This document shows, piece after piece, positions 43,410-50,907 of a DNA stretch of 64,000 nucleotides; positions within the stretch are counted from its first letter, which is position 1, and each line of letters begins with the position of its first letter. The position numbers and the translations under genes are program-made. A model generated the notes under the pieces. That model searched no databases. It was not told the origin of the DNA and worked only from the letters and a program-made list of their open reading frames with translations. Source of the stretch: Methylophilaceae bacterium (GTDB lineage Bacteria > Pseudomonadota > Gammaproteobacteria > Burkholderiales > Methylophilaceae); contig CP073759.1 of the NCBI GenBank assembly GCA_018398995.1, positions 1,054,001 to 1,118,000 on the forward strand. Reading direction: 5' to 3'.

Positions 43410-44027
43410 ATGACAATAACATCTACCTTAGAAACTGATCACTATGTAACAACACGAATTGCTGCTTATATGCTCAATGTATCATTAAGAACGATCCAAT
43501 TATGGGTTGAGTCTGGCGTATTGCGAGCCTGGAAAACGGCGGGTTGCCATCGCAAGGTTTAAATAGCGTCTATTGAAGCGGTTATACAAAAACGAAAGCA
43601 AGCGCTCGCTGCTAACAATGGCACACTCAACAGCACCAATAATGCATTCAATATCTTACTCGTTGAAGATGACGAAAAATTAAGAAAGTTATTTACTTTT
43701 TATTTTACAGACTGGAAATATAAAATTGGCTTAGATATTGTTAGTAATGGTTTTGACGGTATGATAAATCTTGGTCGTAAAATGCCAGATTTACTGATCA
43801 CAGACCTGAATATGTTGGGTATCAACGGCTTTGATTTGGTCAAGTATTTAAAAACATCGTTGCAGTTTAATCAGCTTGATATTGCAGTTATAACGGCATT
43901 GACGCCTGATGACCTTCCAGATACGAGCGTTTTTCCCTCGACAGTTCAACACTTTTTTAAACCAGTTGATTTTGTTTTGTTAGAAGCGTTTATATTGAGT
44001 TTGATTGCCAAAAAAAATGGCAAATAG
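43410..44027 (+). pseudogene. Excisionase-type HTH + receiver-domain regulator, broken by TAA at codon 51
   Basis: The reading frame from ATG 43410 gives a MerR/excisionase-like HTH (YVTTRIAAYMLNVSLRTIQLWVESGVLRAWKTAG). It stops at TAA 43560-43562 directly after GCHRKV. The same frame continues (IASIEAVIQKRKQALAANN) and enters an intact receiver domain (NILLVEDDEKLRKLF, phospho-acceptor in LLITDLNMLGINGF, FKPVD). Typical homologues have GGHRR at the hinge, so the Gly to Cys change is a second sign of decay. The intact receiver has no start codon with a ribosome site near its beginning. The family couples phospho-signal input to DNA binding. Sequencing error at one base is the alternative. Confidence 0.78.
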
Positions 44028-44271
44028 TTTATGGCTGCATGCTATTGATGTGCTAGTAACTGATTATTGTAAAAGCTAATACAAAACGGCTGAAACGATA
44101 AATGCCTACATGTTAGTTGCAATAAACCATGACTAACAATAAAGTACAATCATATCGATCAATCCTAGCAATGCCTGAAATAACCATCGATAGCTTAAGA
44201 TGGTTGCTCTTTTTGCGCGCTTGTCATGATAGACTCATTACAAACTTTCAACACAGGTCAAGCAATTAAAA

Positions 44272-45129
44272 ATGGTTCAATACAACCCAAAAGACTGGCT
44301 TATTTTTATCTTCCGCTTTCATGAGTCAGACACTTTCCGGCAGTTGATTCCGATGATGATTCTTATTGGGTGTTATGCTGGTGGCATCGCCTATTTAGAG
44401 TTAGCTTATTGGCAGCTTTCTGATGAAAGCCATGTTAAGAATATTCCCTTAATGCACACCACAGTCGGTTTTGTATTGTCATTATTATTGGCATATAGAA
44501 CCAATACCGCTTACGAGCGCTGGTGGGAAGGCAGAAAATTATGGGGAGCACTTGTTAATAATAGCCGTAATTTGGCGCTTAAGCTTGCCGTCTTGTGTGT
44601 TGAACAAAGTGATAGAGATTTCTTTAAAGGCGCAATTCCTGCTTATGCATCAATACTTTCTACCCATTTGTTAAATGAAAAAACCAGCAACATGCTGTTA
44701 GATGATTGGATAATCGATAATGAAAAACACAGACCCAACCAAGTCGCAAAAATGTTATTTCATCGAGTAAATGCACTTTACTTATCAGGTAAGATAAGTG
44801 GACATCAATTTTACATAATGAACGCCGAGCTACAATCTTTTACTGATATTTGTGGCGCATGCGAGAGAATTAAAAACACACCAATACCGTATTCGTATAG
44901 TTCTTTTATCAAAAAATTCATTTTCTTTTATGTGATGACTTTGCCTTTTGGATACGTATTTAGTCTGGGCTATTATGTCATTCCAGTTGTTGTATTTATT
45001 TTTTATGTATTAGCGAGTTTAGAGTTAATTGCAGAAGAGATTGAAGACCCTTTTGGCCATGATGCCAACGATTTACCCACTAAAACAATGGCAGCTAACA
45101 TTAAAAGACACGTCGAAGAATTATTTTGA
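44272..45129 (+). CDS. Bestrophin / UPF0187 family membrane channel
   Basis: A 285-aa integral membrane protein of the bacterial bestrophin family, with the signature LLAYRTNTAYERWWEGRKLWGALVNNSRNLALK and the C-terminal EEIEDPFGHDANDLPT. It shows about four membrane segments (QLIPMMILIGCYAGGIAYL, TVGFVLSLLLA, FIFFYVMTLPFGYVFSLGYY, IPVVVFIFYVLASLELIAEE). Bacterial members form ion channels. Its 3' end overlaps a convergent hypothetical gene by 29 bases. No neighbour suggests a specific role. Confidence 0.88.
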   Translation: MVQYNPKDWLIFIFRFHESDTFRQLIPMMILIGCYAGGIAYLELAYWQLSDESHVKNIPLMHTTVGFVLSLLLAYRTNTAYERWWEGRKLWGALVNNSRNLALKLAVLCVEQSDRDFFKGAIPAYASILSTHLLNEKTSNMLLDDWIIDNEKHRPNQVAKMLFHRVNALYLSGKISGHQFYIMNAELQSFTDICGACERIKNTPIPYSYSSFIKKFIFFYVMTLPFGYVFSLGYYVIPVVVFIFYVLASLELIAEEIEDPFGHDANDLPTKTMAANIKRHVEELF

Positions 45130-45451
45130 GAATTGAGCAAATAAAGACATCAATCGTAATGATTTGACAGCGTTTGCCAGATGCTTTAAAGATTGCTTGA
45201 GTACGCTTTTTGGTCTGGATACAGGTTGTTGATAGAATCTGTATTTTATGCGCTTCGATACCCTTTTTAGCTAATCGCTTTATAGTAATAATGGTTGCTG
45301 CTAGTGCATTATAAGTATGCACAAGACAAACGCTCAGCTTTTCGGTATCTATATGGATGTATTCTACTTCATAAAGTCTTTTGACTTTATTATTTAAATT
45401 TAAAGCATCATTTTCAATAAAATGCTTGTTTTTAAATCGCATCAGAAACAA
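45101..45451 (-). CDS. Hypothetical protein, possibly a decayed stress-protein relative
   Basis: A 116-aa frame starting MFLMRFKNKHFIEND. The middle (VCLVHTYNALAATIITIKRLAKKGIEAHKIQILS) has the spacing of the short alpha/beta motif seen in some general-stress and DUF1269-like proteins, but the usual Gly/Asp positions are lost. The C-terminus is hydrophobic (IITIDVFICSILKIIL). It overlaps the bestrophin 3' end convergently. It may be a real gene, a degraded remnant or a chance frame, so confidence is low. Confidence 0.35.
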   Translation of the reverse strand: MFLMRFKNKHFIENDALNLNNKVKRLYEVEYIHIDTEKLSVCLVHTYNALAATIITIKRLAKKGIEAHKIQILSTTCIQTKKRTQAIFKASGKRCQIITIDVFICSILKIILRRVF

Positions 45452-45509
45452 CCTTCTTTGAACTATTGCCGAGATGTTTAGTTGGTCATTGATTAGGGAT
45501 TAACCGGTA

Positions 45510-45863
45510 TCAAATTCTGCCGATGAACCATATGCAGCCAGTTAGAGCAGCCATCATGGGGAACATATAGTATGCAATTATCCTGGCATACAAACTCATT
45601 TTCTTGCTGAGTATTCTTAAGCAGTTGAATGCTAAACCACTAAAAAATATAAAAATAATTAGTATGGTTAGTAAGAATTGGATATTACTTAAAATCGTAT
45701 TTCTTGCGCTAGCCACATCTAAGCATAACAACAAAATAATAGCGCCATACATTGATGATTGGGTTAAGACGTATAACCCTCGGATATTATATTGATAAAG
45801 ACCAAGATCTAGTTTTAACTTTTTACTAATTTCAACCGCCTTGGTAAGCGCTGATAACCGCAT
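45510..45863 (-). CDS. Hypothetical membrane protein
   Basis: A 117-aa frame with three hydrophobic stretches (LTQSSMYGAIILLLCLDVA, FLLTILIIFIFFSGLAFNCL, YYMFPMMAALTGCIWFIG) after a basic/amphipathic N-terminus. I do not recognise a family. It sits in a low-density AT-rich stretch next to the previous hypothetical frame on the same strand, and the hydrophobic pattern favours a real small membrane protein. Confidence 0.5.
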   Translation of the reverse strand: MRLSALTKAVEISKKLKLDLGLYQYNIRGLYVLTQSSMYGAIILLLCLDVASARNTILSNIQFLLTILIIFIFFSGLAFNCLRILSKKMSLYARIIAYYMFPMMAALTGCIWFIGRI

Positions 45864-46233
45864 AAAATAAAATGCTTTCTTTTAATCTTGGTTTAAATGC
45901 AAACAACGGAATGTGCTTAATCTAGTGCCATATTTTTTTAAGCGACACAAGTCTTGAATGATTCAAGAGTACGCTACAAATCTTGCTTGAAGTGATCAGG
46001 GAATCCTTAACTTTGTACAAGAAAAAGAGGGTTATTGCTGTATTTCAGCCTCATGAATCATTAAGGCCTGCAGAACTGGCTGAAACTTAAACGGGCAATA
46101 ATTGCATTGTTATTGATATGAAGTAGCTTGCAAAATTAATTTGAGCAGGTCAAACTGAACTGCTCAAATTAATGATGCAAAGTGATGTAATCGATTTATC
46201 TCATTCACGTGCTACGTTAAGTGAATAAAATAA
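45864..46233. other. AT-rich non-coding stretch with hairpins
   Basis: No gene seen. It contains a small inverted repeat (TCTTGAA / TTCAAGA, 45952-45968) and the strong 14-bp hairpin listed separately. Confidence 0.5.
46131..46173 (-). terminator. Likely terminator of the HU gene (14-bp perfect stem)
   Basis: ATTAATTTGAGCAG / CTGCTCAAATTAAT (46135-46148, 46160-46173) with an 11-base loop. On the minus strand TTTTG follows. It lies about 60 bases past the HU stop. Confidence 0.55.
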
Positions 46234-46506
46234 TTAATTCACCCCTGCTTTAGTATCTTTGCCTGATAGGAATCTCACCGTTTTGCGAGAAGGGATTTCA
46301 ATTTTTTTCCCAGTTTGTGGATTTACCCCTACTCTTGCTTTTCGTTGACTCACTTTGAATGTGCCAAAGCCAACCAATCGAACTGCTTCGCCTTGAGACA
46401 AGCTTTTCTTAATTGCATCTGTAGTTGCTGATATCACTTTATTAGCGACTACTTGAGAAACGCCTGTTTCTGCAGAGACGCGTGCTAGTAATTCTGTTTT
46501 ATTCAT
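46234..46506 (-). CDS. HU-family DNA-binding protein
   Basis: A 90-aa histone-like protein that bends and compacts DNA. It shows the conserved NKTELLARVSAETGVSQ, RLVGFGTFKVSQRKARVGVNPQTGKKIEIPSRKTVRF and C-terminal KDTKAGVN. It is full length, with a strong ribosome site (GGAGGTAGGTA) just before the ATG. HU versus IHF: the sequence follows the HU pattern. The gene stands alone with a long AT-rich upstream region. Confidence 0.95.
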   Translation of the reverse strand: MNKTELLARVSAETGVSQVVANKVISATTDAIKKSLSQGEAVRLVGFGTFKVSQRKARVGVNPQTGKKIEIPSRKTVRFLSGKDTKAGVN

Positions 46507-47115
46507 TACCTACCTCCATTAATTAACTTTATAAATTCTTTAAAAAATTAAAGAAACCTAACATTTTTTCGGTGATGTTCAATGGAAATGAGCATTACCA
46601 CTACACTTTGGGCAATAATATATAAGTAATATTAGTTTAGGTAGTTCAAAGTTACATTTTTTATCACTTTAAGCATTTCCTTACTTTTTATTAAGGATAA
46701 GTAACATCATTAGTCGTAACTATCTGTTTATAATATCTCTTCAATAAAATGCTTAAATATTATATTGATGCCTATTTAAGGTTTCGCCTACGTAAAATCA
46801 TTTGCATTAAAAGTAAAATTTTGCATTTTTAATCTTTAACACGTGTAATTAATCAACAATACTTAAGTGATAAGGCAGGCATGTTTTACTTGTTATATGT
46901 AATTGAATAGTATGTGTGAAAAAACAATTCACGAAAAAGTTTTAGTCGTTAAATTTTAAATTCTCAAAACATTCAAAAATAAGCCGAGTTTTGAGTGCAT
47001 ACAAGCAAATTAATAATTTTGTTAACAATTGATTTTTAAAGTGAAGCTAATGATGGAATAAAACAAGCGACTTAAACTACCGTCACTTAATCTTTAATTA
47101 AGAATGAGGTTTTTT
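46507..47115. other. AT-rich intergenic region upstream of HU and the histidine kinase
   Basis: About 600 bases of AT-rich DNA between divergent genes, with no convincing gene. A perfect 8-bp inverted repeat TTCTTTAA / TTAAAGAA (46536-46555) lies 30 bases upstream of HU and could be an operator. Both promoters must lie here, but no hexamer pair stands out. Confidence 0.5.
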
Positions 47116-47799
47116 ATGCAAGTGAAGCAAGAAATTATTCCACTAGATTTGATCCCACACAACGATGAATTAGATTTGCTCATTGAATTAGAAAGGGAGC
47201 GAATGACCAGAGATTTGCATGATGAACTTGGGCAAATTCTTTCGGCTATCCAACTTAATTCAGAAGCGATTAAATTTGTTGTCGGTGATAAAAATGAAGA
47301 TGCGTTACGTTTAATTTCGGCTATTCAAACTAAAATCAAAGATGCACATAATGCTGTATCAGAAGTAATAAATGAAAAGCGTCCAGCTACCACTGAGACT
47401 GACATCGCATTTAAAATCAAAAAAGAATTTCTTACCCGACTTAATGAATCACCAATGCGGGTTGTCTTTGGTGAAATGGACGAAAGCGTTACGATTTCGC
47501 ATGTTAAATGGAGGCAGCTCCATCACATCATACAAGAATTAATTACCAATATCGTTCGGCATGCTAGAGCAACGGAAGTCAGAGTTACTTTTTATCAAAA
47601 AAACCTCAGGCTGCGGTTAGTGGTAGAAGATAATGGCATTGGCCTTCCTGCCAATACCAATCTATCAGCAATGACCTCAAATGGCATCGTAGGTTTACAG
47701 CACAGAGTGGCAATGTTGAACGGTATGGTTGAGTTCTCCAAACTTGATGCTACTAGTGATATGCCAGGCTTAAAAGTTTCATTGAGTATTCCATATTAG
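47116..47799 (+). CDS. Cytoplasmic histidine kinase (NarX/HisKA_3 type) without sensor domain
   Basis: A 227-aa kinase from ATG 47116, with GAGG six bases before it; an ATG four codons earlier is possible. The phosphorylated His35 lies in ERERMTRDLHDELGQIL (HisKA_3). The HATPase domain follows with the N-box QELITNIVRHARA and G-boxes DNGIGLP and GIVGLQHRVAMLNGM. No membrane or sensor domain is present, so it either senses a cytosolic signal through a partner or is a shortened descendant of a larger kinase. A NarL-type regulator lies convergently 0.9 kb away, past an IS remnant, and is the obvious candidate partner. Confidence 0.88.
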   Translation: MQVKQEIIPLDLIPHNDELDLLIELERERMTRDLHDELGQILSAIQLNSEAIKFVVGDKNEDALRLISAIQTKIKDAHNAVSEVINEKRPATTETDIAFKIKKEFLTRLNESPMRVVFGEMDESVTISHVKWRQLHHIIQELITNIVRHARATEVRVTFYQKNLRLRLVVEDNGIGLPANTNLSAMTSNGIVGLQHRVAMLNGMVEFSKLDATSDMPGLKVSLSIPY

Positions 47800-47870
47800 A
47801 TTAATAGTCCATTACTGCTAAATGCGTAGGTAATAGTAAACGACATTTAATTGAGTCAAGAAAGGTGAAA

Positions 47871-48569
47871 ATGAGTGGGAAGCGATATCCGGAGGCATTT
47901 AAATTAGCAGCAGTTCGTCGCATTACAGAGCATGGAGAAGTGGTGTCGGACGTAGCAAAGCAGTTGCATGTTTCGCAAGATAGCCTTTATTCATGGCTGA
48001 AAAAATTTGGTCCCAACGCAAGTGTGCATCAAGCGCAGTTAGCCGATCAAGTAGAAATGAGCAGGTTAAGAAAAGAACTAAAACGTGCCAGAGAAGAGCG
48101 TGATTTACTTAAAAAAAGTCGAGGATTATTGCATGAAGCTGTGCGATTAAGATACGCCTTTATTAAAGAGCATCAACACAATTGGCCAACAAGATGGCTT
48201 TGCCAGATGTTAGAAGTACACCCAAGTGGCTTTTATGCCTGGCTTAAACAGCCACAATCTATCCGAGATAAAAACGATCAGCGTCAGGCAAGCTTAATCA
48301 AACAATCCTGGCTGGCGTCAGGTGGCGTGCATGGTTATCGTAAGGTGCACAGCAATTTGCGAGCATTGGGTGAGCAGATTGGTGTAAATCGTGTTTATCG
48401 CTTGATGCAAGCGCATGGATTGGCCTCTGGGATTGGATACCGCAAACCGAAACAGGATGCTCAATCAAATTTAATTAGTCAGAATCGATACAATAAGCAG
48501 ATGGATCGAGATAAAGCAAAAGAAGTAGCAGAGTATCCATCTACATCAATTGGTTCTCGCTCACCTTAA
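47871..48569 (+). mobile_element. IS3-family element remnant: orfA-orfB fused, DDE domain deleted
   Basis: The N-terminal half is a complete IS3-type OrfA (GKRYPEAFKLAAVRRITEHGEVVSDVAKQLHV, then a leucine-zipper KELKRAREERDLLKK). At the A7 run (48111-48117), where IS3 elements normally frameshift, the two frames are fused into one (KKSRGLLHEAVRLRYAFIKEH). OrfB then begins normally (HPSGFYAWLKQP, GGVHGYRKVHSNLRA). After ISQNRYNKQ it jumps to what looks like the extreme OrfB C-terminus (DRDKAKEVAEY, STSIGSRSP, compare STIGYRSP), so most of the DDE catalytic domain is missing. I could not find terminal inverted repeats or target duplications. It cannot transpose itself. Confidence 0.82.
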
Positions 48570-48713
48570 TTGGTAAAACTATAGGTTACACGGCAAAAAA
48601 ACAAGCATCAACATAAGCAAATCGTAAGCTGTTTTGCAGCATTAACACTAGCTTTAATCGTTATTTTTCAGATGCATTGTAGCCTGTGTGTTTCAGGTAA
48701 GCCGTAATAGTGA

Positions 48714-49352
48714 TTATTCATGTAGAACATTTTCCAAATAATACTTAACCATATCGGCATTACTTTTAAACGCCATTTTTTCCATCATTCTTGATTTGTG
48801 GCTACTAATGGTTTTAGGACTTAAGTTCAAACTTTTTGCTATATCATTGACGCTTGTGCCTTGTGCAAGTAAGGAGAAAATATGAAATTCACGATAGGTT
48901 AGTTTTTCGTGTGATTTGTTTTCATAAAGACTCACTGATGCTGCAAACAAAAGCGAAGTCTCAGGGCAAATATATTTTTTACCGGCAATGGTTGACTCAA
49001 TGGCATGTACTAAATCTACATAAGGTGATTTTTTTGATACATAGGCATCGGCGCCCGCTTTTAATATACTTTTAATGACATACAAATCTTCATGCATGCT
49101 TAAAGCAATGATTGGTATAGCGGGAAAGCTGGATTTTATACGCTTGATGAAAGCGACCATATCTGTACCATCTACAGAAATATCTGAAATTAAAATATCG
49201 ATATTGGCCTTACTCAGAGTGTCAAGCGTATTTTTGGTAGAATCTAGCTGATGCGTAATTTCATATTTACCCTCAAGCGAGATCAATTGCTTTAGACAGT
49301 CTCTTAGTATTTCATGGTCATCAATATGTAAAATTGATATTTTTTTTGTCAT
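48714..49352 (-). CDS. NarL/LuxR-type response regulator
   Basis: A 212-aa two-domain regulator from ATG 49352 (MTKKISILHIDDHEILRD); the frame is open six codons further. The receiver domain has DD at residues 11-12, phospho-acceptor Asp57 (DILISDISVDG), and the Lys of YVSKKSPYVDL. The C-terminal LuxR HTH is LTYREFHIFSLLAQGTSVNDIAKSLNLSPKTISSHKSRMMEKM. It is the likely partner of the convergent histidine kinase at 47.1 kb, from which it is separated by the IS remnant. Target genes are not evident. Confidence 0.9.
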   Translation of the reverse strand: MTKKISILHIDDHEILRDCLKQLISLEGKYEITHQLDSTKNTLDTLSKANIDILISDISVDGTDMVAFIKRIKSSFPAIPIIALSMHEDLYVIKSILKAGADAYVSKKSPYVDLVHAIESTIAGKKYICPETSLLFAASVSLYENKSHEKLTYREFHIFSLLAQGTSVNDIAKSLNLSPKTISSHKSRMMEKMAFKSNADMVKYYLENVLHE

Positions 49353-49753
49353 ATGCATTTTGGTCCACAAACATCGTTAACGACAAATATTATGGAAACT
49401 TTAATAACAACTTTGATATTAGTTGACTGCCAAAAGTTCAAAGCTAGCTTACTGATAAGTAGTTTGGAATTGGATTTGGCGTGGCAAATAAAGAAATTAT
49501 AACCATCGAATAGTTTTATTATAATTGAAGGCATAAATTTCAAATAAAGTATCATCGGCCATCTGAGTGTAACATTAGATAACGCTTAAAACAATGTAAG
49601 TTTACCCTTATATTCAACGCCTATTCATCTATTTTATATTATAGATTACACATCAAACATAGCTATCCGAGCTATGTTTGACCTATATCAATATCCATCC
49701 ATCATTATATAATAATATATAATGTTCTTAAATAGATTGAAAAGGGCAAGAAA
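49353..49753. other. AT-rich intergenic region between the response regulator and the AhpD-like gene
   Basis: About 400 bases without a convincing gene, holding the 10-bp inverted repeat described separately. It should contain the divergent promoters. Confidence 0.5.
49654..49680. promoter_or_regulatory. 10-bp perfect inverted repeat upstream of the AhpD-like gene
   Basis: CAAACATAGC / GCTATGTTTG with loop TATCCGA, about 75 bases before the start at 49754. There is no T-tract, so a terminator is unlikely; an operator or an mRNA-leader hairpin is more plausible. Confidence 0.5.
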
Positions 49754-50110
49754 ATGGATAAGCAATATAAAGCGTTAACCAATAGTATTTCTGCTGGATT
49801 AAAACAAATGCGCCATGGTGCGCCAGAGGTCATGCAGGCATTTGCCATGTTATCTAGCAGTGCAACAAAAGACGGTGTATTAGATAAAAAAACCAAAGAA
49901 CTGATTGCCTTAGCACTTGGCGTAGCTGCACATTGCGATGGTTGTATTGGATTTCATACCCAAACTTTAGTTAAATTAGGCGTCAGTAAACAAGCACTAA
50001 TCGAAGCCTTGGGGATGGCAGTTTATATGGGTGGTGGGCCTTCTCTGATGTATGCAGCAGATGCAATTACTGCTTATGATCAAGCCAGTGCGTCATCACC
50101 CAACAATTAA
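49754..50110 (+). CDS. Carboxymuconolactone decarboxylase / AhpD-like protein
   Basis: A 118-aa all-helical protein with the AhpD core LIALALGVAAHCDGCIGFHTQTLVKLGVSKQALIEALGMAVYMGGGPSLMYA. Redox Cys61 and Cys64 with His68 match the peroxidase-active pattern (CxxC...H), so thiol-dependent peroxide reduction is likely, rather than the decarboxylase reaction of the family name. It is 16 bases upstream of a haem-motif lipoprotein gene, and the two are likely one operon. Confidence 0.9.
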   Translation: MDKQYKALTNSISAGLKQMRHGAPEVMQAFAMLSSSATKDGVLDKKTKELIALALGVAAHCDGCIGFHTQTLVKLGVSKQALIEALGMAVYMGGGPSLMYAADAITAYDQASASSPNN

Positions 50111-50126
50111 TTAAATAAGGTAACCC

Positions 50127-50696
50127 ATGAAAAAATTAATGATTACATCCGTACTTTTGCTAAGTGGTTGTCTAACACAAACAGTTGATAATCAAACCTA
50201 TTTGCATGACGCACAAAAAACCACCCAAGCTTTTACCCAACAACTCGGTGGCACACTTAAACAGCAGATTCAAAGCCAAGGTATAGTCAGCGCTATCCCA
50301 TTTTGCAAAGAGGTCGCACCCACGATTGCGCAACAATATTCCACTGATAAAAAAACGGTGACGCGTGTTTCGACTAAAGCCAGGAATCGCCAGCAAGGCA
50401 TACCAGATGCTTGGGAAGAAAAAGTATTACAGAGCTTTCTGCAACAACAAAGCGCTGATCCTGCAAAAGCCAATTTAGAATATAGCCAAATAACCACAGA
50501 AAATAACGCACGTTACTATCGCTATGCCAAAGCAATTAAAGTGCAACCAATGTGCTTAGCTTGCCATGGTCAAACAAACGACATCTCGACTGAAGTGAAA
50601 AATGCATTGGATCAATATTATCCAAATGACATTGCACGCGATTATCAAGTTGGCGATGTACGCGGCGCGGTATCGATTAGATATAGACTGAATTAG
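50127..50696 (+). CDS. DUF3365 (Tll0287-like) lipoprotein with a haem c motif
   Basis: A 189-aa lipoprotein (lipobox LLSGC, C15) with the Tll0287-like/DUF3365 domain: AIPFCKEVAPTIAQQYS, RVSTKARNRQQGIPDAWEE, and the haem-attachment motif CLACH at residues 143-147 (PMCLACHGQTNDI). Members sense or carry haem in the periplasm, often fused to signalling domains. Here the domain is free and anchored by lipid. The operon pairing with an AhpD-like protein suggests a redox-stress role, which is inference. Confidence 0.87.
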   Translation: MKKLMITSVLLLSGCLTQTVDNQTYLHDAQKTTQAFTQQLGGTLKQQIQSQGIVSAIPFCKEVAPTIAQQYSTDKKTVTRVSTKARNRQQGIPDAWEEKVLQSFLQQQSADPAKANLEYSQITTENNARYYRYAKAIKVQPMCLACHGQTNDISTEVKNALDQYYPNDIARDYQVGDVRGAVSIRYRLN

Positions 50697-50907
50697 CACC
50701 ATGAATAAGCAAGTATAGTTGGTAAAGGAAAGCACAAAAAAATAAAATGAGAACAAGAAAAACGCATGCCTATGGGCAAATCAGATTAAATTAATCTTAA
50801 TAATCATAGATTACATTCACAGTAAACAGGGAATAGTCTGTACTGTCGACGTGCCATTATTTTGTTTTGCGTTATGATTGCAATTTGAATCTAATAAGGG
50901 AATTGTC

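Noticed and set aside
49349-49555. 68-aa minus-strand frame upstream of the response regulator
   Set aside because: AT-rich composition, no recognisable pattern, ends in the regulator start; likely chance.
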